Part shown: in pieces, positions 32,986 to 43,286 of the stretch
Layout: each line of letters starts with the position of its first letter
How positions within the stretch are numbered: position 1 is the stretch's first letter
Source: Suillus spraguei
Lineage: Eukaryota; Basidiomycota; Agaricomycetes; Boletales; Suillaceae
Length of the DNA: 64,000 bases
Assembly (NCBI GenBank): GCA_016800925.1
Contig: JABCPU010000061.1
Span: 1-64,000 of the forward strand
Direction of reading: 5' to 3'
Made by a program: the position numbers and the translations under genes
The notes under the pieces: model-generated
Database searches by the model: none
The model's input: the letters and a program-made list of their open reading frames with translations, nothing else
What the model was told of the DNA's origin: nothing

Positions 32986-35900
32986 CTACAATATTTCTAG
33001 CATCTTGACGCCCATCATGTCATGAACAGCAGTCGTACTCTTGACCTTTGCGGTGATACTGCGATCCGACGCAATTCTCTTGTACTCCGAACCACGCTGC
33101 TGCGCAAGTAAAAGTGCGTTAAAAGGTTGTCCCAGGCGAACGATCAACTTCAACGCTCGCGAACGGGAGTCCAAATCATCTTGTTCCTGTTCTTTCACGC
33201 CCCGTGCACCGTTTGCAAAGTCGGGCAGCCCAAAATCATGACGATTCCACGGACAGACCAGCAAGAATGCTTGCGAAGTGGGCCGTGTGGACGAGAATTG
33301 AACCAGCTTGTCTTCCGTGGTTATTGATAGGTCCTGAAGCCCTTCTGCTTTGACTCTATATACGAGCGGTGTTTCCTTGTCTTCGTCGCGCTTCTGTTTG
33401 ACTTCTGTGATAGCAAACGTGATGCAAGGCAGATGCAATCTGGAGTTCGCGAAACGCGGGGCACTGAGGCTGTCAAGAAGGGTATACAGTTTCAACGCTA
33501 ACTCCACAGCCACCGTCTTTTGCAGCTTAGATACAGAGGTCTGCATCTCTTTTGCGGATAGAGAGGGTCGTTTGTGTGGTGGAGTGGTGTACGAAGTGAT
33601 TTCAGCTGGGAGACAGCTATTGAACTCGGATGGTTTTCCAGCCCACTCCAAGGCAGTAATGTCGCCCGACCGAGCGATGATTTCCTGCAAGAGCCGACCA
33701 ATCGCATGTTGCTTCATCTCGCCATAGAGTACAGGTAGTTGGACGCCGAAAATGCCAAACAATGAGTATGCAATGTCTTCTGGCACCGTAGTGACACGGC
33801 GCGACGCCCATCGAAGTTTCTCTCGAGCACCTCTCATTCTAGGACTGAAGTTAATGGGTGTGCGTGATTTTATGCCTGTTGAGCGCTCCAGCTCCGTCAT
33901 GATGATGGATGACTCCTTGTGGTTGGGAGAGCGGTCATTGAGATATAGGTCCCAATCTTTGTGATAGAAGAGAATGACGTTAGGAGCCAGGAACTCCTGA
34001 ACAGTCCATCCTCGTGTGGTCCAAACACTGCTCTCCAGTGCGCCCGACTTCACGGAAGGTGAGACATCCGACAAGTAGACGATCGTAAGAGCTGAGTGGC
34101 GATACCAGACGAACATGGAGTTGACTGATCGTTGAACCTCGGCAGCGTTCTTCTGGTCGATACAACATGTGTCGCTCCATGCCCAACGATACCCCATGTC
34201 ACGAGCCTTGTTGCAGAACATTTGCAGCTTCTCTATGCCGGCAACCCCCTTCAACTCATACACGATCTTGCCTTGGATGTCGTGCAGTGCCGGCTCCTCT
34301 TTCTCCCACCTATGTGATAACATAACCCAGCTGAAGTACTCCGTGACCACCTTCTTAATGGGCTTCATTTTGAGGGGCATATGCCTCATCGATGAATACA
34401 AAAGCTCGCTGTACTCTTTGCTTTCCATGAAGTCGTTTATCTGTGCATCTTGATTACATAAACGCCCAGTAGATGCATTGAGTAGACGAAGCGGCGCCTT
34501 TTCTAGATGAGCGTCGATGACCCCTTTAATGGCGTGTTCTGCTTCAGTATACTGCTTACGCAGCGCTGGAGAAAGAGTCAGTTGGCCGAATGGTTATGCA
34601 AAAATTACTGAAGACTTGCCTTGTATCTGGGGGTCGGGAGCATTCGTAAGTTTCAACTTGAAGAGTACGCTTTCAAACGTCTCGTTTGCTTTCTTATTCG
34701 AGTGTTGTACACCACGAAGTGCTGCATGCTTTAGTTCAGACCCGTGAGGAGTAGAAGGTCGGAGTTTGATGACCTGTATTGGTGTAATTAGCACAATTGA
34801 CAGAAAATATGACAGATATCATCTGCACCGTGTCGGCGTCAGCAAGGGCCTCTGCGTAATTTTTTCGTGCCAGATAGGCCCTACTGCGGCGTTCAAAAAA
34901 GGAGTCATGTGAGGAATCTAGCCCAATCGCAGCCGAATAAAGTTCAACAGCCATCTCGTTGTTACTTGCGGCAAGGGCCTCATCTCCCTTTGCGACACAT
35001 CGTGCGGTGCAGGCTTGCTTGAAAGCTTATTGATATTAAATGAGTCTCAATGTTCAAGTTGTCCATTATAATGACACACTCACTGGAAGACCATTCGAGG
35101 CAGGCGTTCTTCGTATTGTCATCAATCATACTCATCATATATTGGAAAGATTTGACTGCTTCGGTCACTCGATCTGCACGGAGGAGCGCGTCGCATCGTT
35201 GTTGATTGACAGTTCGCCATAAAGAGTCAAAGTCCCAGCCAAAGAGCTTTTCGGCGCATTCGTCCATGAGTGAAACTGTCCTCGATGGCTTTGCAAGGAC
35301 ATACCAACGTGAATATCTTCCATCTAGGTTCCAAAAGTGTGGCAGGCGAGAATAAACCTGTTATAGTGGCAATACTGGCTGTGAGTTCATCAGCGGCTTC
35401 ACTATACTGCTCATTTTTGAAAGTAATCGTTGCAAGCTGCACACGTAGATATGCCTGAGGAGTGTATTTCAGAATAGGAAAAGCCATCAAGTCTAACATA
35501 AAGCTCACAGCGACCATGCTGCACCGAAGTGCATCCGATTGTTGATCAGCAGTGGCGAGACGTTGGACTCGCCGTAATGCCTCATTGTAGCGACCGGCGT
35601 TGAAAATTACTACAGCCTAGACAAAATAACGTCGAATCCTTAGTACGACACTATGAACATAACAACATGCGTACCTTGATCAACAATAAAAGATCGACGG
35701 TAACTGGATTACGATCCGAAAATGTGATAGCGAGGTCAAAAGCTTCCATCGCATCCCAGAGCTGCTCATTGCCACAGAGGGCGAGGCCCTTGGACACATA
35801 CCCCCATAATGAGGGCTGGATGGCAATTGACTGCGCAACGTATCTGTCGTGAACAGACTAGTAATGGTAGGCAGAGGGTCTGACCTTGACTGCATCTTGA

Positions 35901-38384
35901 AGTGCATTGTCCCATTCAAGATTCCGTGCTCTAACCACTGAGCGAATGGCATAGGAATCATCTTTCTCACCATCTTTATCGATCTCTTGGGTCAGCAACT
36001 CTTCAGCAGTATGCAGGTCGCCGGCAACGGATGCATTCCAGACAGTCGGGAAGAGTTGGATCTATATCAAGGAAGCTCATGACATCGTGCGATAGGGAGA
36101 CATATCGGAGGTAAAAGCTCACCTTGATGTCATATAACGATTGTCCGTTGACTTTATTAGCTTTGTCATGAATGGGCCCAGGCGGCCTTAGCGGTTGGGA
36201 AACATGAACATGGTTGTTGCCAACTATCTTGGGCCGTGGGTGGTTTGGTGGTTGGCGCGGATGTGGGTCATTATTGCTGCCATCTTTCTTGGGAGGTGAG
36301 TGGTTCGATGCTTGACGTCCGAGAGGAGCATCATTGAGTCCTAGGTGAGGGACAGGATAGGGATGACAGTTGTTGACAGATATCTTGGGCTGTGGGGGAG
36401 TTAGTGGCTGGTGCAGGTGGGAATCATTATTGTCTCTCTTGGATGGCAGGTTTGGTACTTGACGTCTCGGAGGAGGAGCATCATTGGGTCCCAGGCGAGG
36501 CCCGGAATAGGGGTCATGGTTATTTCCAACCTTCTTGGGCTGCGGGGGAGTTGGTGGTTGGCGTGGATGGGGACCAGTATTGTTGCCATCTTTCTTGGGT
36601 GGCAGGAAGCCCGATTTTTGTACTTGACGTCTCGGAAAAGCGTCGTTGGGTCCTAGGCGAGGCCCAGGATAAGGATCATGACTCTTGCCAACTTTCTTGG
36701 GCCGTGGGGGGGTTGGTGACCGGCGTGGACGGGGTCCATTATTGTTGCCATCTTTCTTGGGCAGTGGACGGTTTGGTAGTTGACATCTGGCAGGAGGAGC
36801 ATGATAGGGATCATGGTTGACGCCAACTTTCTTGGGCTGTGGGGGGGTTGGTCGTTGGCGCAAGTGGGGATCATTAATATTGCCATCTTTCTTGGGCAAT
36901 GAGCAGTTTGATAGTTGGCGCCTGGCAGGAACATTATCAGGTCCTAGGCGGCTCAGCTTGGGATCGGGATCATGGTTATTGCCAAATTTCTTGGGGTGTG
37001 TGTTGCTCACATTTTCATGGAGCAGCGGATGGTTTGGTGGTTGACGTCTGGGAGGAGCATCATTATGTCCTATGCGAGACCCAGGAGGGAAATTATGGTT
37101 GCCACCAAAACTGTTGGGTTGTGGGGGTGTTAGTGGTTGGAGTCTGGGGTGGGGATCATTGCTGTTGCCGCCGAAGCTAGAGAAGTTATTGCTAGAGTCT
37201 TTGTTGATAGCCAAGGCTTCATAGGCTTCGCCCGCTTCAAAGGCTTTGACGGCCTCATAGGCTTCATAGGCTTCGCCCGCGGCTTCAAAGGCTTCGCCTG
37301 CTTCAAAGGCCCCATAGGCTTCGCCCATTTCAAAGGCCCCATAAGCTTCGCCTGCTTCAAAGGCTTCGCTCGCTTCAAAGGCTTCGTAGGCTTCACCTGC
37401 TTCAAAGGCCCCATAGGCTGCATAGGCTTCGCCCGCTTCAAAGGCTTCAATGGCCCCATAGGCTGCATAGGCTTCGCCCGCTTCAAAGGCTTCGCCCGCT
37501 CCATAGACTTCATTTTCATCAACTTCGTCTTCATCGTCGTTTTCATCAAACTCATCTTCATCTTCCTCGTCTTTGCCTTCGACATCAACTTCATCCAGAT
37601 CTTCATCGTCGTCGACCATATCTTCATCGTCATCAACTTCAACTTCATCGTCGTCACCTCCAACATCAACTTGATCCACATCTTCATCTTCATCGTTGTC
37701 CGAATCATATTCACCTTCAACATCGGCTTCATCCATATCTTCACTTTTATCTTCACCATCTTCGCCTTCAATGTCGAATTTGTCCGTATCTTCATCTTCG
37801 TCGAATTCATCTTTGTTTTCATCGTCTTCATCATCGCTTTCATCTTCATCAGCTTCGTCAGCCTCCTCCTCGTCATCGACTCCGTCGGCTTCTTCTTCTT
37901 CATTGAATTCGTCAGCCTCCTCATTGTCATTGAATTCATCGGCCTCCTCATCATCGTCGACTTCGTCAACCTCCTCGTCATCGTCGACTTCGTCAACCTC
38001 CTCGTCATCGTCGACTTCGTCAACCTCCTTGTCATCGTCGACTTCGTCAACCTCTTCGTCTTCATTGAATTCGTTAGCCTCCTCATCGTCATTGAATTCG
38101 TCGGCCTCGTTGTCATCGACTTCGGAGTCAGCCTCTTTGTATTCATTGAATTCATCGGCCTCTTTGCCTCCGTTGAATTCATTATCCTCTTCGTCTTCAT
38201 CATCTTCGCTAGTCTCTTCTTCTCCATCAGTGCCTTCACTCCCATAAGTGTCTTCACCCTGGCCATAAGGGTCTTCATCCTCGTAACGGTCACCCCATTG
38301 AGGGTTGTCATCCTCGTAGCGGTCTTCACCCCATTGAGGGTCATCATCCCCGTAAGGCTCTTCGTCGCTGGAATATTGCGGCAT
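32986..38384 (-). CDS. TPR-HET domain protein with acidic, EAFEAGEAY and Pro-rich modules
   Basis: Exons are 38384-36123, 36061-35885, 35830-35675, 35616-35509, 35454-35305, 35246-35084, 35025-34829, 34773-34620 and 34565-32986. Every phase closes, giving 1,648 aa. Residues 1-290 are Asp/Glu-rich with a repeated EVDEVDDD motif. Residues 290-390 are Glu/Ala/Gly repeats such as EAFEAGEAYAAYG. Residues 390-735 are Pro/Asn-rich repeats (PPTPPQPKKVGNNHDPY and variants). Residues 755-1120 are TPR-like helices (IQLFPTVWNA, LYSAAIGLDSSHDSFFERR). The HET domain follows at about 1203-1315, with VMLSHRW, SDTCCIDQ and TRGWTVQEFLAP. HET domains trigger heterokaryon-incompatibility cell death in ascomycetes; in basidiomycetes the role is inferred. 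Exon 8 is followed by a GC-AG intron, and two introns end in AAG. Confidence 0.88.
36180..37215 (-). repeat. In-gene repeats encoding Pro/Asn-rich units
   Basis: Imperfect units of about 90-110 bp recur, each encoding a pattern like KKDGNN-PHPRQPPTPPQPKKVGNNHDPYPGPRLGPNDAP-RRQ in parts. At least eight units can be followed, varying in length by whole codons so that the frame is kept. The purifying pattern suggests it is translated. Confidence 0.8.
37215..37515 (-). repeat. In-gene EAFEAGEAYG short repeats
   Basis: Units of 15-33 bp built from GAGGCCTTTGAAGCGGGCG-like blocks encode alternating EAFEAG and EAYAAYG. On the plus strand they also read as an open frame rich in FKGFAG. Length changes are multiples of three. 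Confidence 0.85.
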
Positions 38385-38399
38385 TCAAGTTGTGGATTT

Positions 38400-41186
38400 T
38401 GTGTGTAGTGAGTAGCGCAGATCTTCTCCTTATAAACCTACACATGCAGGCGCTTATCTGTGTGTCTTCCCTGGTTCCGTAAACATACCTTGCTGCTATA
38501 GCCCCTTGAATCCCACGTCACTCAGTCATCTCTACCCCCTTCCGACTTGATGGTTTTGCACACCGCCACAATCCATCACTGCCCCGTGTCTTTGTAAACG
38601 CCTGTCAGATACCATTAATTCCTTCATCCTGTGCACTGCCAACCCGCTCAGGAGTTACAACACAGATCAACTTTCGTACAATCACGCACCAATCAGATGA
38701 GTCTGTGACCAAACATCTAGTATTTCGCCCCGTGTGTCTTCCACCGTGCTCCGCCAAAAACCCCAAATGGTTGCTAGGCGCTATGAATGCACAGGGGAGG
38801 CGGCTATGGCATATTACTGTTTTGCCTGCTTGTACACGCAATAACGATATGCAGCTTCTAAAAAGGTCCAATCAACCACGTCAGTGGTAGATTAGGTCAA
38901 TAATATTACCCTGAAGGTGAGATGTGGGATTGATACTATAACCGTCATCAGTTGCACTCAATAAGGACGCGCTTCCTGGATAAGTACATGTAGAAATTTT
39001 TTCTGTCGCCCTTGAAGGTCGTGTGTGCCATCATGGATAGGAATCTGGTTTCATCGTTGAGGTGTACGGATTCATACTGACAAACATCTGCCTGACGAGT
39101 GGATCAATATGACCCAAAGTCTTTCACTTTGCATCGAAAAAATATATACTTATCAATGGCGATGTCCTTACTTTTGATGCATTGGACACCAAAAAGATCT
39201 CATAGCACTCGCAGCCGCGGTCCGTTCTCATGCCAGCGAGGGGTCTGTCTGATATTCTTGCTCAGATTCTTTTAGTCGATATTAATTTTCATCAGGATCG
39301 TGATCATGAAATGGCTTGAGATCAAGAGAGTCGGTCATGCGCCAGTTACGCGACTGGAATAGGTACGATCACGCAAAGGGTAGACAGGTGTCGCACCGCA
39401 GGCTGGCACAGCTTGTATTACTCTGTTTCGACGGAGAAACATAGCCTGAGCAACTATCACAGTCGAGACCAGGGCAGTGTGAAGTCAGGGTTGCCTGGTT
39501 GCTTATCTTTCCTGACAGATATCGAAATAGTCACAGTGGTATGGATGAGGGCATGTATGCTGGTGGCACTTGGGTGACGTAACTCGGTAGTATCTGTTAT
39601 CAGGCTCAGCCAGAATGCGGAAGCCGTCTGACAGAGCATAGAGTTCGTGTGGATCGGTGCAGTCTGGATGCAGGCGACACATCTCATAGCATCCGAGTCG
39701 TGACTAGCAGAGATATGGCGAGGTGCGCATGTCTAAAAAATAGTACAGACAGGTTAATTAATTAGTCAAGCACCATGCTAGAGCGCATGTATGAATATAC
39801 CTAGTACTGGTAGTAAACACGGGCTAAAAAGATATGCGGTAACCATATGCCCACAGTCTGAAAAACTGATGGGCTTAGCACTTGTCACCCTCTCTTAACA
39901 CGCTGAACGTTGGATATTTAAATCAGCGCCGAAACATCAACCATATAGCACGACTACTTATACCTCAGGTAACAAATAACTTTCAAAACATATAACAATA
40001 ACGATGGACTCAGAGGATTACGAATGACCAGTTGACTAGTCGTCCGTATTGGCGTCATCATACTCCTGCTAAGGATGATTGTGGTGGCTTATCGAGGATC
40101 AAATTGGGAAAAATTGACATGCGAAGTGACTGCAAACACATAGGCCAAGTTCAACAAAATGCCATTGGAACTTCGGCTTACTAGGTCGAATGATAAAACT
40201 GTTTATAACGCTGCAAAGTTGTTGAGTTGATCGCCTTTGACGAGAATACAACTACTCACTCACGATTTGTACTCATCGACAATTATTGATGACTTTCCGC
40301 GTCGTCCTCAGCGAGTCACAGTTGGAATGTACGTTGTTCGTGCGTGGTAAATTTCGATATCATTGTCAATGTCATGTGGGGAAAGTCGTTGTTTATATAA
40401 TTCATGTTAATCGGACTGCCACCAGCGTATAGGGCGCACAACAACAGGTCATATCATTGTCATCATATGTGAAGTTTTGACCATTCACTAGACCTTCCAC
40501 CTCGAGGAGTCTCCACAGTTTGAATGTACCGGAATTCCGAAGTGTTCAAATTTAATGATCAATTAATCAGCAAGCATCTCCAGTCACGTTCGTCGACGAC
40601 AGACGTGCGTGTGCTCTTTAACGTCATTTTTCTCTCTCAATAATCTTCCGCTTCCTCTGCAGCTTGCGTCGGGTATTGCGTCCTCCAAGGCGAGGCTCGA
40701 ACTTGCAAAACCTGCCAGAGTTGAGACATCGTCACCCTCACTTAGCAAATGTACTGGCTACCTATCCCAGGTTGAAACTCGGCAGCCATCTTTCGATCGC
40801 AGAATCACCTGCCTTGACGACTTTCAAAGCTTGAGAATAACGGGGATGGATGACGCCACTGCCTCAACTTAACTTTCTTTTCCTCGGCTATAGTCGACAC
40901 GTCCACTTGACTCGCATTCGTCCCAGGGACATCATGCTATCGAGCGGGCTGTTACTCTGTGGGCGGTCGTCACAGCTTTTTGAGCTAAGCGTAGCAGTGT
41001 CACTGCAGCACCGATGGTTTGGTTAGGTATATGGATGGTAACGAGACGAGAGATGCGTGATTGTCTTGGTTTCGCTTTTGATCATTTCGTGGAATGTTTG
41101 CTCGGTCGTTGACTAGGATAATGACCTGCTTGGTGGTAGCCTCGTAATAGGAGCAACGGGCCTATATTTATAGTAGGGGCTGAATT
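38400..41186. other. Intergenic region, no supported gene
   Basis: Several ORFs of 60-90 codons (for example 38605-38871 on -, 39457-39687 on -, 40609-40872 on +) lack domains and consistent splice context. A TATTTAAAT element near 39917, followed by a very short ORF at 40003-40026 (ATG to TGA, 7 codons), may mark an old promoter. Nothing further is visible. Confidence 0.35.
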
Positions 41187-41396
41187 TCACGAAGACACTC
41201 GTTGGTGAACACACAGACATGCACATAGAGCCGCCAGCACACCCATGTATAATAACCACGTAGTGCTCGATATGTCAATGGAGTCACCAGCGCACTGGTA
41301 GGTGGAGGAAGAGGAAAGGAAAGACGACTGAACGTCAACACCGTTTATTGAAGTCCCGGTAAAAAGAGCCCCTATAATGGACGACAATATAGTCAT
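41187..41396 (-). CDS. Hypothetical 69-aa hydrophobic ORF
   Basis: ATG at 41396, stop at 41187. The product has a hydrophobic N-terminus (MTILSSIIGALFTG) that could be a signal peptide, and a second hydrophobic stretch (TTWLLYMGVLAALCACLCV). No family is recognised. It lies just 3' of the cyclophilin gene on the same strand, and could be chance. Confidence 0.2.
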   Translation of the reverse strand: MTILSSIIGALFTGTSINGVDVQSSFLSSSSTYQCAGDSIDISSTTWLLYMGVLAALCACLCVHQRVSS

Positions 41397-41480
41397 GTTA
41401 GCCTTAATCTATGGTACATTCCATAAGTCCCATGACCCGGTATGCTCCGACAACCCGAATCGTCGATGGATCTACTGTGC

Positions 41481-43113
41481 TTACTTCTCCAAATCCGCGT
41501 CCCCAACGCGTTTGTAACGTACGCGATCCGCACGCTGCAAAAGGCCTTTCAAACGATGGAGTCCACCACACGAAATAAACATCCCCACTCCAACCACTAC
41601 CGCCACAAATAAGATGGCCGCATTTCTCAGAAGCTCCGATGACCCAGAAAGATCCTCCGCAACCTCAGGAGTGGCATCCACAACTGGTGGAGGAGTCGAT
41701 TTCACAGAGCTCGTCTCCTCGTTAGATGCTGACGAGGTGGGTGTAGAGGCGGGCAATCCAGCAATGACTGATGAAGTTAGGGAATTCACGGGTATGGTGG
41801 TGATATCCTGTTGGCAAGTAATAATATTTTATTCGCATCAAGAGCAAAGGACACAAAGACAGCTGAATCATAGCTCAGCACGTAGAGGTACCTGGCTTCC
41901 TCCCTCATCCACAACCGGCTCAATTGGCAGCTAGAAATGCGGGATGAATACGCCAGACATAGATAGCACAAGCAAATAATATAACAAACCTCTCCAGAGT
42001 CATGGATGATGACGTCCTCCAATGGACGATCGTTGCCGCCCTTAGGAACGTCCTCTGAGTAGGGGGTGAGAACTCATGGTGCTGTAGAGTAATATAAAGC
42101 GAACCGATAGCGTATACAATATCCATGCCTTCCAAGACTTTTCCGAAGACAACCTAGTTTAATAGATCTCAGATAATGCGGTCGTAAAAGTGACGTAGAA
42201 CTCACGTGTTTATTATCCAACCAGCTGGTGACAACAGTGCAAATGAACTGGAAGACTACTAAGTAAAGCTCATTGAAAGCAACCACAGGCTTACAAATTG
42301 AGATCCTAGAGCCCTATGTTAGATGACATGAACGATGGGAGAAAACATGCTTACCGTTGGTATCCTTGCCTGCATTTGCCATGGAAAGAGTGCCGGGTCC
42401 AGTGTGCTTGAGCTTGCTGAAGTAGACGTCAGATTTGAAAGCATAAGCATGATCACAGAACACTAACAAGTTCTCATCCTTGAAGCGGTCGCCGTAAATC
42501 GACTAAAGGACCTCTGTAAGTGACGTTCGTGCCAAGATGGGTCTTAAATTACCTTTCCACCAGTGCCATCGCCACGAGCTAGTGAGATCACATCGAGTTG
42601 GCTTCAGAACATGTGAGATAATGATGATACACATACTGAAGTCACCGCCTTGGATCCTGAGAAAAGATGACATTAGATGAACGTCTCCAAAACAACGAGC
42701 AAGTAACTCACATGAAGTTCTTGATAACGCGGTGGAACTTGGAGCCTTTGTAACCAAAGCCAAGCTCATTGCCATCCTCGTCAAGACCAGTTGCAAGTGC
42801 GCGGAAGTTCTCGACTGTCTTGGGAACGGTCTGCAAAGAGTATCAGTCAACTGCATATCTGTCAGAATGAGTAAGGCAACGTACCCCACCGTAAAGACCA
42901 ATGACAACTATTTAACATTCGAGCTCCGTCAGATGTATGTCACAAGGCGGTCTTAACATAACACAAACCTCGGCCTAAGTCCTTCTCACCATGTCTAATA
43001 TCAAAGTACACCTTATGTGTGATTTTTGGGCCCCTGGCAGCATCAGCAGACTGGGCACAGAAAATTGCAGCTATAGAAATTAAAATGAGCGCAAGAGAAA
43101 CACGACCGAACAT
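41481..43113 (-). CDS. Membrane-anchored ER cyclophilin (peptidyl-prolyl isomerase), 320 aa
   Basis: Thirteen exons on the minus strand close in phase: 43113-42969, 42907-42885, 42830-42712, 42656-42637, 42578-42553, 42502-42468, 42416-42355, 42305-42295, 42247-42206, 42153-42105, 42054-41990, 41930-41892 and 41807-41481. A signal peptide (residues 1-27, [21 protein letters not shown]) precedes a complete cyclophilin domain. It contains KVYFDIRHG, the active-site [35 protein letters not shown] and the Trp-bearing loop [14 protein letters not shown]. After the domain comes a Ser/Thr/Pro-rich linker, one membrane span ([14 protein letters not shown], about residues 272-292) and a basic tail, so it is a type I membrane protein. 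It catalyses proline isomerisation during secretory protein folding. It is divergent from DBP7, with 173 bp between starts. Confidence 0.95.
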
Positions 43114-43286
43114 TGTGCAGGAAAGTAGTAAAGGTGCGAATGAATACGTGTTCAAGCCAATTTGACTTTTGAGAAAGGATATTAGATGTGGGAACAACAT
43201 TCCATTTTGGTTTGTGGACTACTCCGTTCACGAGAACGAGATCAAGACTGAAATTTACAAGACTGACATCAGCGCCGTAGGGCGAA
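43114..43286. promoter_or_regulatory. Bidirectional promoter between cyclophilin and DBP7
   Basis: Only 173 bp separate the two divergent start codons, so the promoters must overlap. The DBP7-proximal half is retained in diverged form before the copies at 51 kb and 61.4 kb, which lack the cyclophilin gene. Confidence 0.6.

Noticed and set aside
37137..38408. Plus-strand 423-codon ORF and minus-strand 405-codon shadow over the acidic repeats
   Set aside because: Low-complexity Phe/Ile- or Lys/Met-rich readings of the same repeats. The minus frame beginning at 38384 splices in phase to TPR exons and is the real one.
38400..41186. LTR retrotransposon or DNA transposon in the largest gap
   Set aside because: I saw no reverse transcriptase, integrase or transposase motif and no terminal repeats.
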